Source: Tremella fuciformis
Lineage: Eukaryota; Basidiomycota; Tremellomycetes; Tremellales; Tremellaceae
Direction: 5' to 3'
Length of the DNA: 64,000 bases
Assembly (NCBI GenBank): GCA_032768795.1
Contig: CP136497.1
Coordinates: forward strand, 498,501-562,500
This document shows, in pieces, positions 33,444 to 46,271 of the stretch (the first letter of the stretch is position 1; each line of letters opens with the position of its first letter). A program made the position numbers and the translations under genes. The notes beneath the pieces were generated by a model. That model was not told the DNA's origin. It saw nothing but the letters and a program-made list of their open reading frames with translations, and did not search any database.

Positions 33444-36400
33444 ATGTTCGGCGGCAACTCGTTCGAGCTCTCGATGGACGATAGCAGCGATGCGGGACCC
33501 AGCACTCAGCTCGTGGAAGGCGAGGAGGTAGATGTCGAAGCAAGTCGAGATTTCAGCTTGGAGACGCTCGGACTGACACAAATCAGTGGCTGCGCATGGT
33601 CAAAGCGAATCACGACGTCAATGTCAAGGTGTCTGACAAAGTCAGCCTCGACGGCCTGCCCCAGAACAGCAGCTTGTTGGCTGTCTCGAACAAGCTGGGC
33701 CTGCTTATAGTTGGAAGCTCCTCTGGTGAGTCCTGTATACGTCCTGGTGAGCCGGCAGCCAACGAGCAGATATCCGTATACATCGTCTGCAAGATGTTCA
33801 CAGGCATCTGGAGGAGGCTGCGAAAGACGCGTCTCCCATATCCGACCCAATCTTCGTTCTGCCTCTGCCAGCTCGACCCGCATTTGTCAGGTAGGACCGA
33901 CAGCCTCTTTGGGGTGTGATTGACCCGCAGATTAGCGTCAGGCGAGACTAGGCTGGTAGTAGCTACCATCAATGGAGGAGGTGTCTTGTTGTGGAAGCTG
34001 GATAGCGTGCTGACAGGCGATGTGAGCCCACAAGCAAACGTTGGACAGGCCGACTGAGTCGCAGACGAGTCCTTACCACACCTTTCCCGGCAATGACTTG
34101 GTGTCCCCCTTGGATGTCTTGCCAAATCCAGCCGTTCCATCTACCGCCGACTCGCTGTCACACTACGTCGCCTTCTTGTTGGAGGCAGGCTGCGTTCTGG
34201 TTGATATTGAGCGATGCAATATCTCCCAGCCTCTGCCGGGAAATATTGCGAGCGGTGCGTGCCCGGAGTAGTCCTTGTTATCGTACTCACGATCAGTGAG
34301 CTGGTCTGCGAAGGGCAAGCAGCTCGTCTGTGGCACACGAGAGGGCAAATTGGTGCAATTCACTCCCGAGGGCGTTGCCAAGGCGAAAATCCCTCTGCCT
34401 CCCGACCTGGACGTCTCAGCCTCGTTTTATCCCACTTCAATCCAGTGGCTCGAAAACGACCTCTTCCTCGCTTGCTATATGTCTGCAACGGCAGGTCCGG
34501 ATGAGCCCTTGGAGCTGTTCATCATACACCGAAACAAAGGCGCGATCACCTACACCAAGTTCTTCGACCCGGTTGACACCATGGGCGTGCCTGGACGATC
34601 AGGATCCTTTCGACATTACGCTTCCCTTGGAGCCTGGGGCGAGCGTACGCGGCATCTGATCTTTTTGACGTCCGGTCTTGCCTCAGAAATCGCGGTGATG
34701 AATGGCGAACCGGCTCCCGACAAAACGGCCCCCAAGTGGCAAGTCTGCATCCTGGAGGAAACAGCACGGGCAATCATGCCAACCGGAAAGCCAGGCATCT
34801 CGGACGATACGTCCTGCCTCGGTTTAGCTCTCGATCTGACCGCCCAGAAGCCAATCGTTCGCGGGGTAATCGGTGGCGTTGACATGCCTGATTTGCCTCC
34901 GCCCCCAAGAGTGCTGGCTTATAGTCAAGAAGGATTCCTTGTGTGCTTTGATGTCCAATACGACGGTGTCCCAAAGTACCCGGGGATGGTCGCACCACAG
35001 GAATTCCCAGCTGCGAGCACCGATTCCATGGACATCGGTCCAACGCCCCCTATTGCCACTCCTGTGCCCGAATTTGGGTCTGGTGTTGCAAATAATGGCA
35101 ATCCCTCATCCTCGACACCGGCCGGGACACTAGTCAAGACGTCGCCGTTCCAGTCTTCTGCGTTTGGGGGCTCTGCATTCGGCCAATCGTCTTCGCCTGC
35201 GCCTGCAATGCAATCCTCCACCACTCCCTCCAGCACACCAGCCAAAGCGTCCGCATTCGGCTTCAGCGGGTTCGGCCAAGGCCCATCCACCACGCCCGCA
35301 AACTCCCCAGGTGCCACTGCCTTTGGAGTCTCCAACAAGCCCGCAGCGTTTGGCCAGAGTGGGAGCGCTCAACCTGGTACACTCTCGGCATTTGGAAAAT
35401 CCGCGTTTGGCCAAGCGGCTGCTCCGGCAGCATTCGGTGGGTCGACGGCACCAGCATTTGGTCAGTCTGGGTTCGGCCAATCAGCGTTCGGTCAGCCGAG
35501 CACTCCGACAGCATTTGGGCAGACGTCGAAACCTGCGCCGTCAGCTTTCGGCGCCTCTGCCTCGTCTTCCATGGGTTTCGGCGCTTTCGGATCTACGCCC
35601 AGCCAAACTGCTTCAACGAGCTTCAGCTTCAAACCTTCGGCTTCAGCAGCCAGTACAAGCGAGGATAAGAAGGTCGATTCTTCGCCGTTCGGCAGTGGTG
35701 GAGGTTTTGGTGCCAGTGCATTCGGGCAAAGCAGTGCATTTGGAGCGAAAGGCGCATTTGGCTCGAAAACTCCAGAGACTCCTAAACCTGCATTTGCGGG
35801 CTTTGGGGCCAAGCCTTCTCAATCCGTGACACCGACCCCGCCCCTATCCGCCGCGCCATCCGACGCTGACGACTTCGGGCTGGGAGGTTTTGGGTCCGCC
35901 CTCGATTCCTCTTCCAATTCCAAGATCCCAGTACCCGGATTGGATGACTCGCCGCCGGTATCCCCGATCAGTGATCTCCCTCGCCGAGCTCCAGGTCTGG
36001 ACGACTCGCCCCCGAACTCCCCTCCTCAACCACCGCCGGCTAAATTCCCCACGCCTACTCAAACACAGTCCACATCCTCTTTCATCAAGCCCGCCACCGC
36101 ATTCTCACAGCAGACAACGTCGTTCGGCGCCTTTGGAACGTCCAATAAAAGCCCGGCCGTCGGCCTGAACGGCTCCGGTGCTCCTACCGCGTTATCGGCC
36201 GCGCCTGTCCCAATTTCGACCGCGCCCTCCACGTCGCCGGCGTTCGGCCGATCATCTGCCATTTCGGCCCCAAAGACTGCATTCGGCTCATCCGGCTTTG
36301 GCCAGTCATCGGCACCCAAAGCGTCCGCCTTCGGTGCAGCATCCACTCCATCTGCGACTCCTGCGTTCGGCGGCTTTGGCTCATTTTCTGCAAAGCCATC

Positions 36401-39400
36401 CTCGCAGACAAGCGAGAGCAAAAATCCGTCCGGCGGATTTGGAGGTTTTGCTGCGAAGTCCTCAGGCGCATCTGCCTTCGCTACGTCCTCCACCGGGGGC
36501 AGCTCCTTTGCGTCCCTACTCTCATCCAGTGGCGGCGATAATAAGAAAGAGTCCGGAAAGTCGGTCTTTGGCCAAACCCCAGCGCCAAGCTTCTCCTTCA
36601 AAACGCCGCCAGCAGAAAGTGATGCCGGTATCAAAGGATACGACGTTCCGGACACTACACCATCCACAAACTCTACACAGGGGAAGCAAGAACCTCAAAT
36701 CTCTCAAACTCCGATTACAGAATCAAAGCCAAGTGCTTCCAAGGGACCTCTGCAGGGGAAAGATTCTCCAAAATCTTCAGTTCCCCCACCTGCGTCTGCG
36801 TCGTCAAATGCGGCACTGCCTGAGCCTCAAATTGAGGAGGTTGCCGATGAGATTCGATCCCCTGAGGCAGCTCAACCCGAACTCGAGCAAACAGTGGCAG
36901 AGGTGGCTTCGGCCCCTTCGGCTTCTGATGAGGAGTATGACGGAGATGACAATCAGGACGATGAAGATGCAGAATATGAGGAGGTGGGCCATGCGGACTT
37001 TGACGAGGACGAAGACGAGAACGAAGACGAGGGGGATTACGAGGATGAGGATGGAGATGAGTCCGCGGCGGAATCTGAACCTGCAGACACAGCTCCTGAG
37101 GGATCTTCGACACCTTCGTTGCTCTCACGTCTTGGACCTGCTCCTGCCAGAGAGCTCGAAGTCAAAAAAGAGCCGTCCCCCTCTCCTGAGCCGAGTTCAT
37201 CGATTGCGAAAGCGCCCGGCTTCGGTGTTTTCTCAACCGCGTCTTCGTCGAGCTCATCCGACAAAAAGCCCTTCTCATTTGCCGGATTTGGCGGCGCAAC
37301 CAATGCCAGATCGGATGCATCGGAGCCCACATCTAAGCCGACCGGCGCCCCTGTATCACCAGCAGATGCTCCGAGTACTTCGTTCACCGGATGGTCTTCC
37401 GGGCAGAAGGAAGCAGACAGAGCTGCCCCCGCCGCGTCGCCTGCAAGCTCGGCGTCTTCGTCCGATCCGTCCGCTCCGAAGTCCAGTCCTTTCAGCGGAG
37501 CTGGATCCACTTCCACGCAGACCTCCGCTCCAGAGTCACGTCAGCCAGCCACAGCACCTGCTAAGCCGAACGGCTCCACTCCAAGCGGGTCATCGGGACC
37601 CCCTTCAGCCCCGTCGTCCTTCTTCACTCCCGGCAATAAACCTACTTTCGCTCTCAAGCACGCAGCCAAAACAAGCTCTCCTCTCGGTACACAGCCGCCT
37701 CAGTCTGCAAACGATGGCGCATCCCCAGAGAAACCCGCAGCTGGGATGTTCAGTGGCTTGGGTTTGGGGCGTCCCTCCGGCCCTACATCGGGCGCTGCGA
37801 CTCTCTTCAATAGTTCGCAACCTGCCACGCCTGCCTCTAAACCCGCATCATCGTTGTTCTCGTTCGAAGCCGCCGCGAAGCAGACTCCTGCACCGAGCGT
37901 CGTCCAACCGAGAGATGACACCTTCACCACTCCGCCGCGACCCGCCGGGACTGACTCGCCCAGCCGACCCGCTCCAAAGACAGATTCTCTGGCCGTGGTA
38001 GCGGAACATTTGTTGGCAGATTTGCGCGAAGAGATCGACAATGTGAGTAATGAGTCAACCAAGTATGCACGGTCTGACTTGAAGCTTGGTCAAATACTGG
38101 ACAGCCGCAAGCAGTTCCACAAGACAGTCATCGAGGGGAATATCTCTACAGTCACTATAGCCACGCTGAACAAACATGAGCAACTGCCTCTTTCGAGTGT
38201 TGCCGATGTCGGTGTTGTTGTTAAGGGATTGAGAGACTCGCTCGTAGGCCGGGGACAGAGCAAAGGAGGAATCGATGGAGAAGTGTCCCGACTGGAAGCC
38301 GGAATGCTCAAATGTCAGTCAGATTCATTGTTGGCGACGTCCACTAATGAGCCAGTTGACATGCGCACGGGTCAGGTCGAGCAGTACCTGAAGGCTCACA
38401 AGAACTCCAGCTCGAACGCCGGCAGCGTCAAGAGTCTGGATCCGCGACAAGCCGACCTTAAGGCGCGGGTCGAGCAGTCGGAGGGTGATGTCCGATCGCT
38501 TTTGTCAGATCTGGAGGGCATGCTTCAGTCTCTGAGAGAAACGAGATCGCTACAAGATCCATGTTCGGACGGGTCTTCCGCTATCGATAGGATTGGAAGG
38601 AGTGTGAAGACGGTGGTGAATGCTGTCAAGAACCGTCAAGAGACACTTGAACAACTTTCAACCCGTATAGCGGGTATGCGGCTTGCGTCGCCTGCCCAGC
38701 AGTCAAAGAGATCCTCCACGCCGACTCCTCAAATCGTCCGCCGACCAGATATCTCGCTCGAAGCGCCGGATCATATCAAGCGGGATGTTCAGCGAGTCTT
38801 GAGCGGCGAGGACGGGAAGAAGGATCTGGCGAAGAGATTGGCGCGCTTGAGCAAAAATGTAAAGGTGCGGGTCGTGGATGTGGATGGTCAAGGTGTCAAG
38901 CTCGACTCCGTCCCTTTGCCTGGCGCCAAGCCTTCACCTGCCACAGCATCACCGAGCCCGTCAGTTGAGATCAAAAAAGAACCGCCTGCAAGTCCCCCAG
39001 CAGCTCCGGTTGGCGAGACGGAAAACGTACAGGTCAAAACAGAACCAACGGATATCCCGCTGCCTCCCGAAACGCCCCTTCCTGCCCTTCCGCCACCAGG
39101 TCCAAGTCCGGCTCCGTCGACTCCGGCTAGCAATGGCATCTCTGCAGCTTCGTCTGGCGGCGGATTCGGCGGTCTCAAATTCTCGTTCGATCTGCCGAAG
39201 ACCGACCTCATTTCACCTACGTCCCGCCAGCACAGTGCCGGCAGAGCCTCGGGACATTCGCACAAGGCGCACGAGAGTGCCCCGCGGTACCAGGCGTCTC
39301 CGAAAGCTGGCGAGACGACCGGTGCTACGGGTAACGGTAGTGCCGACTCTCCCGTGCGTATGCCCGGAGGTGACTTTTTCGTTTTTACGCCTAAACCTGC

Positions 39401-39512
39401 CGAAGGAGGCAAGGATGCGCCAAAGGGTTTCTTCAGGTAAGCATTTGTCTGACCGTCGTCAAGGGCGAGAGCTAATGAGGCCAGCTTGAGCGGGTTTGGG
39501 AACGCGTCATGA
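33444..39512 (+). CDS. NUP159: Nup159/Nup214-type FG nucleoporin
   Basis: This is the cytoplasmic-face nucleoporin that docks Dbp5 for mRNA export. The start is ATG at 33444 (MFGGNSFELSMDDSS). Five short introns fall in the first 850 bp, then one exon of about 5.1 kb and a last exon from 39484 (LSGFGNAS-stop). The N-terminal third is a beta-propeller: LLAVSNKLGLLIVGSSSG, LASGETRLVVATINGGG, VSWSAKGKQLVCGTREGKLVQF and LLPPPRV-like strands. From about 35.15 to 36.6 kb comes a dense SAFGQ/FGxFG repeat domain, then a highly acidic segment (about 36.93-37.07 kb), a second FG patch, and a C-terminal helical, coiled-coil-like region (about 37.98-38.9 kb) where Nup82-type partners bind. It is about 1,950 residues long. 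The large shadow frames inside it are compositional. Confidence 0.9.
35150..36620 (+). repeat. FG-repeat coding region (SAFGQ/FG type)
   Basis: This is a degenerate short repeat within the nucleoporin exon, in which units such as SAFGQS, TAFGQT, PAFGGFG and GFGQS recur every 8-20 residues. The codon-level repeats use TTCGGC/TTTGGC. These FG dipeptides form the permeability barrier and bind transport receptors. Confidence 0.85.
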
Positions 39513-39790
39513 CATCACGCTGCGACACGTTGAGAATGGAGATGATCATCACACGACATATGGATGTTTGCTCTGTACGGGATGCATTGCCCAAGACTAT
39601 ACGCCAAAGCCGAGGCTGCGACAGGTTTGCTACTCATACAACAAGACTGACTCTGACGCCGTCCTACCGTCAAAGCTGGCTAGTATTCCGCGATAGATAA
39701 TGTCTTGCCGATCTGCGGCCGCCTCCTGCGGTTCTGCGGGATGACGTCCCCTGCGCCAACGTCGAAGAACCCAAACCCGGCCACTACGCA

Positions 39791-42399
39791 TCAGCCGCCA
39801 CGCATCTCGACTTCATCGAAGGAGTACGCACGCATCTCGTCCTCCTTCTCCTTGTCGACCTCCCCGTCCTCTTCTTCCTCACTGACAATCGGCTTCCCGG
39901 TCCTGGCGTCCCGCAAAATACCCGTATGGTCCATGAAGGCCTCTGGGCGCTCGTTGGCCTCGCGCCACAGCTGGACGAGCATACTGCGTATCTCCAACAG
40001 GTACGCTTGGAGCGTGCTGAGTAGACGTCGGGTCTGGAGATGCTTGGATGACATGCAGATACTGATTCCTTCTTCTTTGATGATGTAGCCTTATCATCAG
40101 CATTCGACCGAATTCCGTTGGCAGCAAGGGAGACGTACCGATACCGTAGCCCTCTGGGGTGACGGGCCCAAAGCCAAATAGCCTCAAGGCGGGGTTCCCG
40201 CAGTTGGATGTCGACAGTACGCTCGTGCCGAGGAGGTTGTACCCCGGATCAGTGAAGATTGCCGGGACCTGAATCTTCTCCTGCACTTCTTTGGGCGCAG
40301 TGGACCCGGGGACCTTTCCGTGCGTCGCCTCGTCGGCCAAAGCCGGCAAGCCTGCTTGGCGACCGACGCCATTAGGCGAAGTAGAGCCGTTGGCAGATTG
40401 GGCGAGGATGTCGCGCTGGATGAGCGAGTACATAGCGTACAAATGTCTATCGGTAAGCCGCGCATTGCTGAACAGTGTGGAGGGGAGACGTACCGGTCCT
40501 GCCCTTGACCTGACGAGCACTCCTTCGTTAACTGCGTATGCCGCTTGCATGCCGAGCGCAGTGCCGCCACTTTCTCCTGAGTACTCGCATTCTCCGAGCA
40601 GAATGTCTTGACAAACTTGACACTCTCAGGCTGCACTGTCCGGATCGCCTCTGTCCTCCCGTGGAGGAAAGCCTTGGTCATGGCCGGCTCGTACGTGCTC
40701 TCAACGCGGCCATACAGACCATAGTACGCCGCCTGGAATGCCATCTGGACAAAGGCATCTGGGGAGAACCCATGCCGTTTGATGAACGCCCCGCCGTACC
40801 CTCTGAACTCGAGCGCCTGCGAGTCGTTCTGGCAGATCAAGTCGGAGATACGGGTCTCGGCGTACCGCACGCCGGCCTTGAGGTTTGGTGTCAGTCGCCA
40901 TTCGAGCTTCTTGGGCGAGATGTCGGCGTCTTCTTCCGCTTCGTCTGGCCCCGGCTTGGTCTTGGGGTTCTTGGCCCATGGCGAGGGTTTCGACTTGAAC
41001 AGCGAAGGGGTAGAAGGGTTGATGGTCTAGCGATTCAGCGAAGAGTCGCGTGATCGTACATACCTTGGCAAAGAGCAATACCAGCTCCGTGTACACGTCT
41101 GCGGCATACCGAAGCACCGTGTGACCGTCAACGCCGGTGTGCTCAAAGTTGATGCCCGCTTCTCCATTGGAGCAGACGATGATCTGCAGCTTGTCATACC
41201 ATCGATTCGTGCCTGGCTGTCAGCTGGGCGCACCAAGACACGGCAGGCCTTACAAGTCCCGACCTGTACTCCGCCTTCGAGCTTGTAGCCACCACAGAGA
41301 AAGTTGCCGCATAGCTCGGCGAGATCTTCCGGCTCGTAGTCGTCTAGACATACAACAAACAGGGCCGATTCGACCATCGCCAAACTCGACTTGTTCGACT
41401 TGATCAGCTCGGAGCGGAGGCCAGACCAGATCTTCCTCGATTCGGTGGTGAGGATGCCCAGGGCATTCTGCGCCACCTGCAAGACAGGAGTCTTGTCGGC
41501 ATCTTTGACGATCGCCTCGAGGTTTGACAGTATCTCTCTGTCGGAAAGCAGCGGTCGGGATCTGGAGTCGAGACAGTCGAACCAGTCTACCCGTCAGCAA
41601 AGCTCTTTCTTGTCAGCAGGGAGACGTGCAGAATTGGCCACGGCGGATCACGACGATGTGCCGGGAGTCAGTGTGCACTTGCATCCTGCACCCGCGCTGA
41701 GATCAGCATAGCTCTATAAACTCGCGCAGGGCCGCTTACGTCTGTGGGCACTCGGCACGTCCCGAACAAGCGCTCATACTGGCTCATATCCAGTGGCGTG
41801 CCTCTTACGCTGTCGGGTTGTAGAAGACCGTTGCGGTGATCGTGGATGAAGGAGAGGGACGAGAGGATGAGAGACGCTGCTCGGGACAGCTGAGGATCGA
41901 CACGAGGGGTCACATCGGAGCTGGTCGTTAGCTAGAGCTCGTCTGGAGGAGTCAGACATACGAAAGGACGAAGAAGGGGTTCTGCAAGTCAGCTCCAGCT
42001 TAACCCGCCAACGGTTCAGCTCACCAAAGAAAGCACAACAGAGTCCGAATGACTGAGGTAGCTCTCATCTGCCCTGATCAGACCCCATCACTGGACCAGG
42101 CTTGCCCACTCACACCAGAACTCCTCGATATAGCTATCCACCCCGCTGTTGTACTCCTCCAGCCTCTTCTGCCACTTTGCCCCCTCCCCACTCTCGAGGA
42201 AATCCTTGACGACAGCCTTGGTCCGCTCGTGCTCCTCTTCGTCCTGCAGTCCCTCCAATGCGCGCAGATACCGCTTGCACGTCTCCTCGAGTTTCGGGAC
42301 GGGTAATTTCGGCAAGCTCGTCCCGTTCACTTGGGTAGCTTTGACAGGGGCGACCTTGGTCTGGCCGGCATCGGCTGGGACGGCGGCTGGGGCGGACAT
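39791..42399 (-). CDS. Carnitine O-acetyltransferase, Yat1/Yat2-like
   Basis: This enzyme transfers acetyl groups between CoA and carnitine so that acetyl units can cross organelle membranes. The start is ATG at 42399 (MSAPAAVPADAGQTK). LPKLPVPKLEETCKRYLRAL is the family's opening helix, followed by HDHRNGLLQPDSVRGTPLDM and YERLFGTCRVP. The catalytic HxxxDG motif is seen in NFEHTGVDGHTVLRY at about 41.15 kb. The CoA/carnitine region includes FSPDAFVQMAFQAAYYGLYG, YEPAMTKAFLHGRTEAIRT and KRHTQLTKECSSGQGQDRHL, matching the yeast Yat type more than Cat2. About nine short introns are present. The C-terminus (DEVEMRGG) has no peroxisomal PTS1, and the N-terminus is not a clear mitochondrial presequence, so a cytosolic place is likely. 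Confidence 0.9.
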
Positions 42400-42647
42400 C
42401 TCTGCCACTATCTCTCTGTTGGGACGAGTGGCGACGCTGATGGTATAAGAGTGATATTATAGGATCAAGACAACGCAGAGTATGCGGGGTTCATTCCGGG
42501 GAAAAGTGGGGATTGATGGTCGCCGGTTACAATCAATTAACCGTTCAGGCACGCCGGCCCACGCACACACACACACACACCGAGGCACGGACCGAACAAC
42601 GCCGAAAACCGCCCGAGCAGCTGCTTCAACCACTCTGTTCTCAAAAG
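42400..42647. promoter_or_regulatory. Divergent promoter, carnitine acetyltransferase / ANCHR-like
   Basis: These 248 bp separate the two ATGs. The region contains an (AC)n tract at about 42562-42581, and the sequence GAGTGATATTATAGG near 42,455 is the closest thing to a TATA element. Confidence 0.45.
42562..42581 (+). repeat. (CA)n dinucleotide microsatellite
   Basis: About nine to ten CA repeats lie in the divergent promoter, immediately upstream of the ANCHR-like gene. Confidence 0.8.
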
Positions 42648-43723
42648 ATGGACGACGAGCTGCTCAGGAGGTTCGCGGCGCTCCGCAGTCCTCCAAACGA
42701 GGCCCCGTCAACTTCTCTCGGAAGCAAGGCGACAGTCGACTCTCGTGCTGCTCAGGCCGACGAGGATGAAGAGGCGATACGTCGTGTAGACGGTCGACCG
42801 GGGGATTATGGGATATTGAGCGATCCGCACGATGGCTCGGGGGAGGATGATAGGGAGGTGAGCGCTTCATGTCCGTGGTGGCATGGGCTGACGACAGGTC
42901 GAAGCGTTTCTCGCTGCCCTTGCTGCTGAGCCCCCGGCCGCCATCGGCTCAGAGGAGAACGACGGCCTGCCTTCCCCTCCCAAAGACCTCAAAGGATTGC
43001 AGGACGACGCCGATGCTGTCTTGAGGGAGACGAGTGGGCTGGTCAATATCAATGTCCGTCTACCAGATGGCCCGCACCATGCGAAAGGTCTGAATCATCG
43101 ATATGAAGCCGAGGATGAGGAGGACTTCGAGACGGCCGATGAGATACTGGAGCGAGCATTGGCCGAAGCTGCTCTCGATCCTTCGGCCCCGCCCTCCCCC
43201 GTGATCCTGCCAGCCCCTCAGCCACAAGCAGCAGGCTCGGCACAGCAGGAAGATGTTACCGAGAATGCTGAGGTGGCATGGCCAACACTGCCCACGCACA
43301 GCCTTCCGCAGGACGACGACGGTCCGGACACAGAGCTGGATGCAGACGCCCAGGCGCGGCTCGACAAGCTCACGGGCTTGTCGGCAGTATCGAATGTCCT
43401 TCCGTCGGTACCTACCGGTCGGCCAGGTGTAGCGGCGGCTGGACCGACTACGAACCGCCAGGCGGGGCAGGGGTGGAATATCCCAGGATATCAGGACGAT
43501 AATGATGATGACCCGGAGTCGTGGTGCTGTGAGTGATGGCAGGCAACAGATAGCAAGTAGGGCACTGATGATAGGTATCTGTAACGCCGATGCTGTGCTC
43601 CAGTGCGCGGGATGTGACGGCGACAGATACTGTGCCAAATGCTGGCGGGAAGGACATGCCAAGGGGACGGGAGACGAGGATCATAGGACGAGGCGCATAC
43701 AACGCAAGGCGGGCAAGGGGTGA
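42648..43723 (+). CDS. ANCHR/ZFYVE19-like zinc-finger protein
   Basis: This resembles the abscission/NoCut checkpoint regulator family (ZFYVE19/ANCHR), whose fungal members keep the N-terminal region and a C-terminal B-box-type finger rather than a FYVE domain. The start is ATG at 42648 ([20 protein letters not shown]), where an ELLxRFAALR opening is typical. An acidic middle contains [22 protein letters not shown], a predicted helix. The last exon encodes [20 protein letters not shown] followed by [19 protein letters not shown]: four Cys pairs plus His for zinc. Introns fall at about 42857-42898 and 43526-43575. The role is by analogy and untested in fungi. Confidence 0.78.
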
Positions 43724-43926
43724 CCTCGTCTGTGACACAGTCCCACTCGATCGGCTCTCGGAGCCAGATGTCAGAGGCACAGTCAACGCCAGCCCGTCCC
43801 GAAGGCAGCTACAGCGCTGTTTGTCTTTCTACGACACGTCATCATATCGCTCAAGTGATGGCAGAGCTGATGATCTCCCGACCATGCGTATGCATAATGA
43901 CGAGACATGCAAATGCTCTACCACGA

Positions 43927-44670
43927 CTATGCCTTCTTCGGCTTCTTCACTACATCGTCAGCCATGCCTTCAAATCTTGTAGCAGCAGGGACCCACCTCC
44001 ATATTGCGACCGCGACCTCGTGCGGCCCGCAACGCCGTGCAAGTCCAGCGCACCACGCACGACCTTATACTGCCCGTCAGCTCACCTGTCTGTCACATAG
44101 CTGACAAGGCGCACCCGCACACCCGGAAGATCCTTCGTTCTCCCCCCGCGAATCAACACCACACTGTGTTCCTGCAGGTTGTGCCCCTCGCCAGGGATGT
44201 AGGCGATGGTCGTCTTGCCCGTGCTGAGCTTGACGCGGCATACTTTTCGGACGGCTGAATTGGGCTTTTTGGGCTTGGTCGTGTACACTTTGGCGCAGAC
44301 TGCTTTTTTCTGAAAGCAGTTTTCGAGTAGGGGAGAGGCGGATTTGGCTCGAGATGACTGGCGAGCACCGCGAAGGACTGAGAGGGCGAGCGAGTGCAGC
44401 GAGCGAGTAGGATAGGAACAGGTAGCGTAGGACCAGGAAAGTCCGAGTCAGCCGATACTCTCGTGCTTCACGATTACTCTCACCCTGGTTCAGAGTCGCA
44501 GATGACCGAGACGAGCTGGCGAAACCTCTCAATGTCGATGGCTGTAACAACGGTTTCCGAGGAATATAAGCCGTCGGCGGGCGAGCGAGGCGCAAGCTGC
44601 TAGGCCCTGGTCCTGCTGCTTTGAAAGACAGCCTCGAGAACGCCCCGGCAAGAGATTGCAGCGTCGCCAT
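43927..44670 (-). CDS. Mitochondrial small ribosomal subunit protein uS12m
   Basis: This decoding-centre protein belongs to the mitochondrial ribosome. The start is ATG at 44670 with an Arg/Ser-rich presequence ([20 protein letters not shown] ... [11 protein letters not shown]) that predicts matrix import. The core reads [80 protein letters not shown], then [20 protein letters not shown] and YGVKKPKKA-stop. The C-terminus requires two further introns, 44070-44114 (45 nt) and 43950-43996, and a last exon of only 23 nt (43949-43927). Without these the frame stops early at 44082, so the splice model is well supported by the family alignment. It has a 175 bp divergent promoter with the capping enzyme gene. 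Confidence 0.92.
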
Positions 44671-44845
44671 CGTGTCGAGGTCAAATAAGGTCAGGATCGA
44701 AGCGCGAAATCTCGTCCGGTCGAAGAGCTTATCACTCTTTCAACATTGATGGCGGAAAAGTCCACCTCATGCCCGGTGCCTGTCCATCTCCAGGCCATTC
44801 ACCATGTTCGGGTGCAGCAACTTTACTTGAACAAGAGGGCAGGCT

Positions 44846-46271
44846 ATGCCCCAGACGGCCTACATACCGGCCCATGCCCGCCCGCCATACTACGCCTCGC
44901 CACCGCCGCCGTCTCCTTCCGCCGGCCCGTCTCGCGTTCGCTCGCCGCAGTACGCGCCGCCCGATACCGACCCCTCTCTCCCCCTCCCTCCGACCATGTC
45001 CTCCTCGGACTCGGAAGACGCCAATGGGGGGCAGAACTTGGAGTACTCTCAAGCGCAGTATGACGCCGAGCAGGCTGAAAAAGTCTACGACCAGCCGTAT
45101 GACCCGTCCAGCGCCGCTGGACCGAGTCGGAAACGTGCTCGCACGGACGAGCATGCGAATGGGAATGGCAATGGGAATGGAGCATCGGACAGCTTTCAGC
45201 CGAGATCAAGTAGCTTTGTACCGCGGCAACGACCACCGGATCCTCCAGCCCCAGTGGAGGACAACGCCGCGCAGGAGCAGGACGACGGTGCTGCTGCAGG
45301 CGGTAGCTGGCCCGTGGGCGGAGCGGAAGGCGACGGGTACGAGGTCCCGATTGCGCCGTCCATATTCGGCATAGCGCCCCGGAACGAGTTCACCAAGACG
45401 ATCGGCGAGTTCATCATGGCCAACGCGCGGGGCCGCGAGAACGTCGAGATCGAGATCAAGCTCGGGACATTGATGGGCGCCGACGGCGGCCAGGGACCAC
45501 CACGGCGGATGCGCATGCCTGCAATGAGTGAGATGAGTGCGTTCGCCGGCTGAGGGGGAGGGGTGGAGCTGAGAGGCAGTCTTGCCGCCCGACTACCCCG
45601 TCGGGCACTTCAACGCAAATATGACCAAGGCGCAAAACCAGTCGCTCAACATGCTGCTCAACTCTGCGACCCAGTCGGCCGCCTCGTCCCCCTCGCCCAT
45701 CCGCTTCTTCCGCGCGCAGCATAGCGACTCGTTCTACGAGACGCCCGGGACGGGCCATGGGCGTGGCAAGTGCCGCGTAAGCAGGGACAGGCAGGGCAAC
45801 ATCGTGCCGGGGGGATGTATCGTCAAGCGCAGAGTGGCCGATGTGAATGTCGTCTCGCCGCGCGAGGCACTCGACTTTAGAGTGAGCGTGAGCACCGAAA
45901 CGCCCTGTGAGTTTGCCGGATTATGCAGTGTGGGAGCGATGGGGCTGACGGGAAGGTCCTGTGCCGGGCGGCCAGCCGACGATGGTGCGCGAGAAAGATC
46001 GCGCGTGCTACCAACATCAGCTCGTCCAGGTGGACCTGACTGTTGTCGCCACCAAAGTGCGTCAGCTGAGAGAGATGATGGCGAGCTGACACACTAGCCG
46101 GCGGGCGGCGGACCAGCGACCAGCTCGTACGAGATCGAGATTGAGATACTGGACGTCCCTGCGCTGCTGGCCGAGGGGGAGAAGGAAGAGCAGGGGCTGC
46201 CAAATCGTTTTGACGAGATCCTGCAAAGCTGTCTCGACTCGGCGAGGATGTTGATCCGGAATGTGGGATAG
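44846..46271 (+). CDS. CET1: mRNA 5'-triphosphatase, Cet1-type capping enzyme beta subunit
   Basis: This enzyme removes the gamma phosphate of nascent mRNA, the first capping step; fungal enzymes are metal-dependent tunnel-fold (TTM) proteins unlike the animal phosphatase. The start is ATG at 44846 (MPQTAYIPAHARPPYY). About 170 residues of Pro/Ser-rich, acidic disordered sequence include KRKRAR-like basic residues and a (NG)n stretch. The catalytic domain starts EFTKTIGEFIMANARGRENV with VEIEIKLGTL, the first metal-binding Glu pair. It continues ALDFRVSVSTETPC, REKDRACYQHQLVQVDLTVV and SSYEIEIEILD, the second Glu pair. Four exons are apparent. An internal Met (MSSSDSEDANGG) is an alternative start. 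Confidence 0.9.

Noticed and set aside
36178..38001. 607-residue Arg/Pro/Leu-rich frame inside the nucleoporin exon
   Set aside because: It is an alternative-frame shadow of the FG repeats; its composition mirrors the codon bias of the true frame.
44082..44114. uS12m ending at VSYVTDR
   Set aside because: That end is intron read-through; splicing restores the universally conserved C-terminus.
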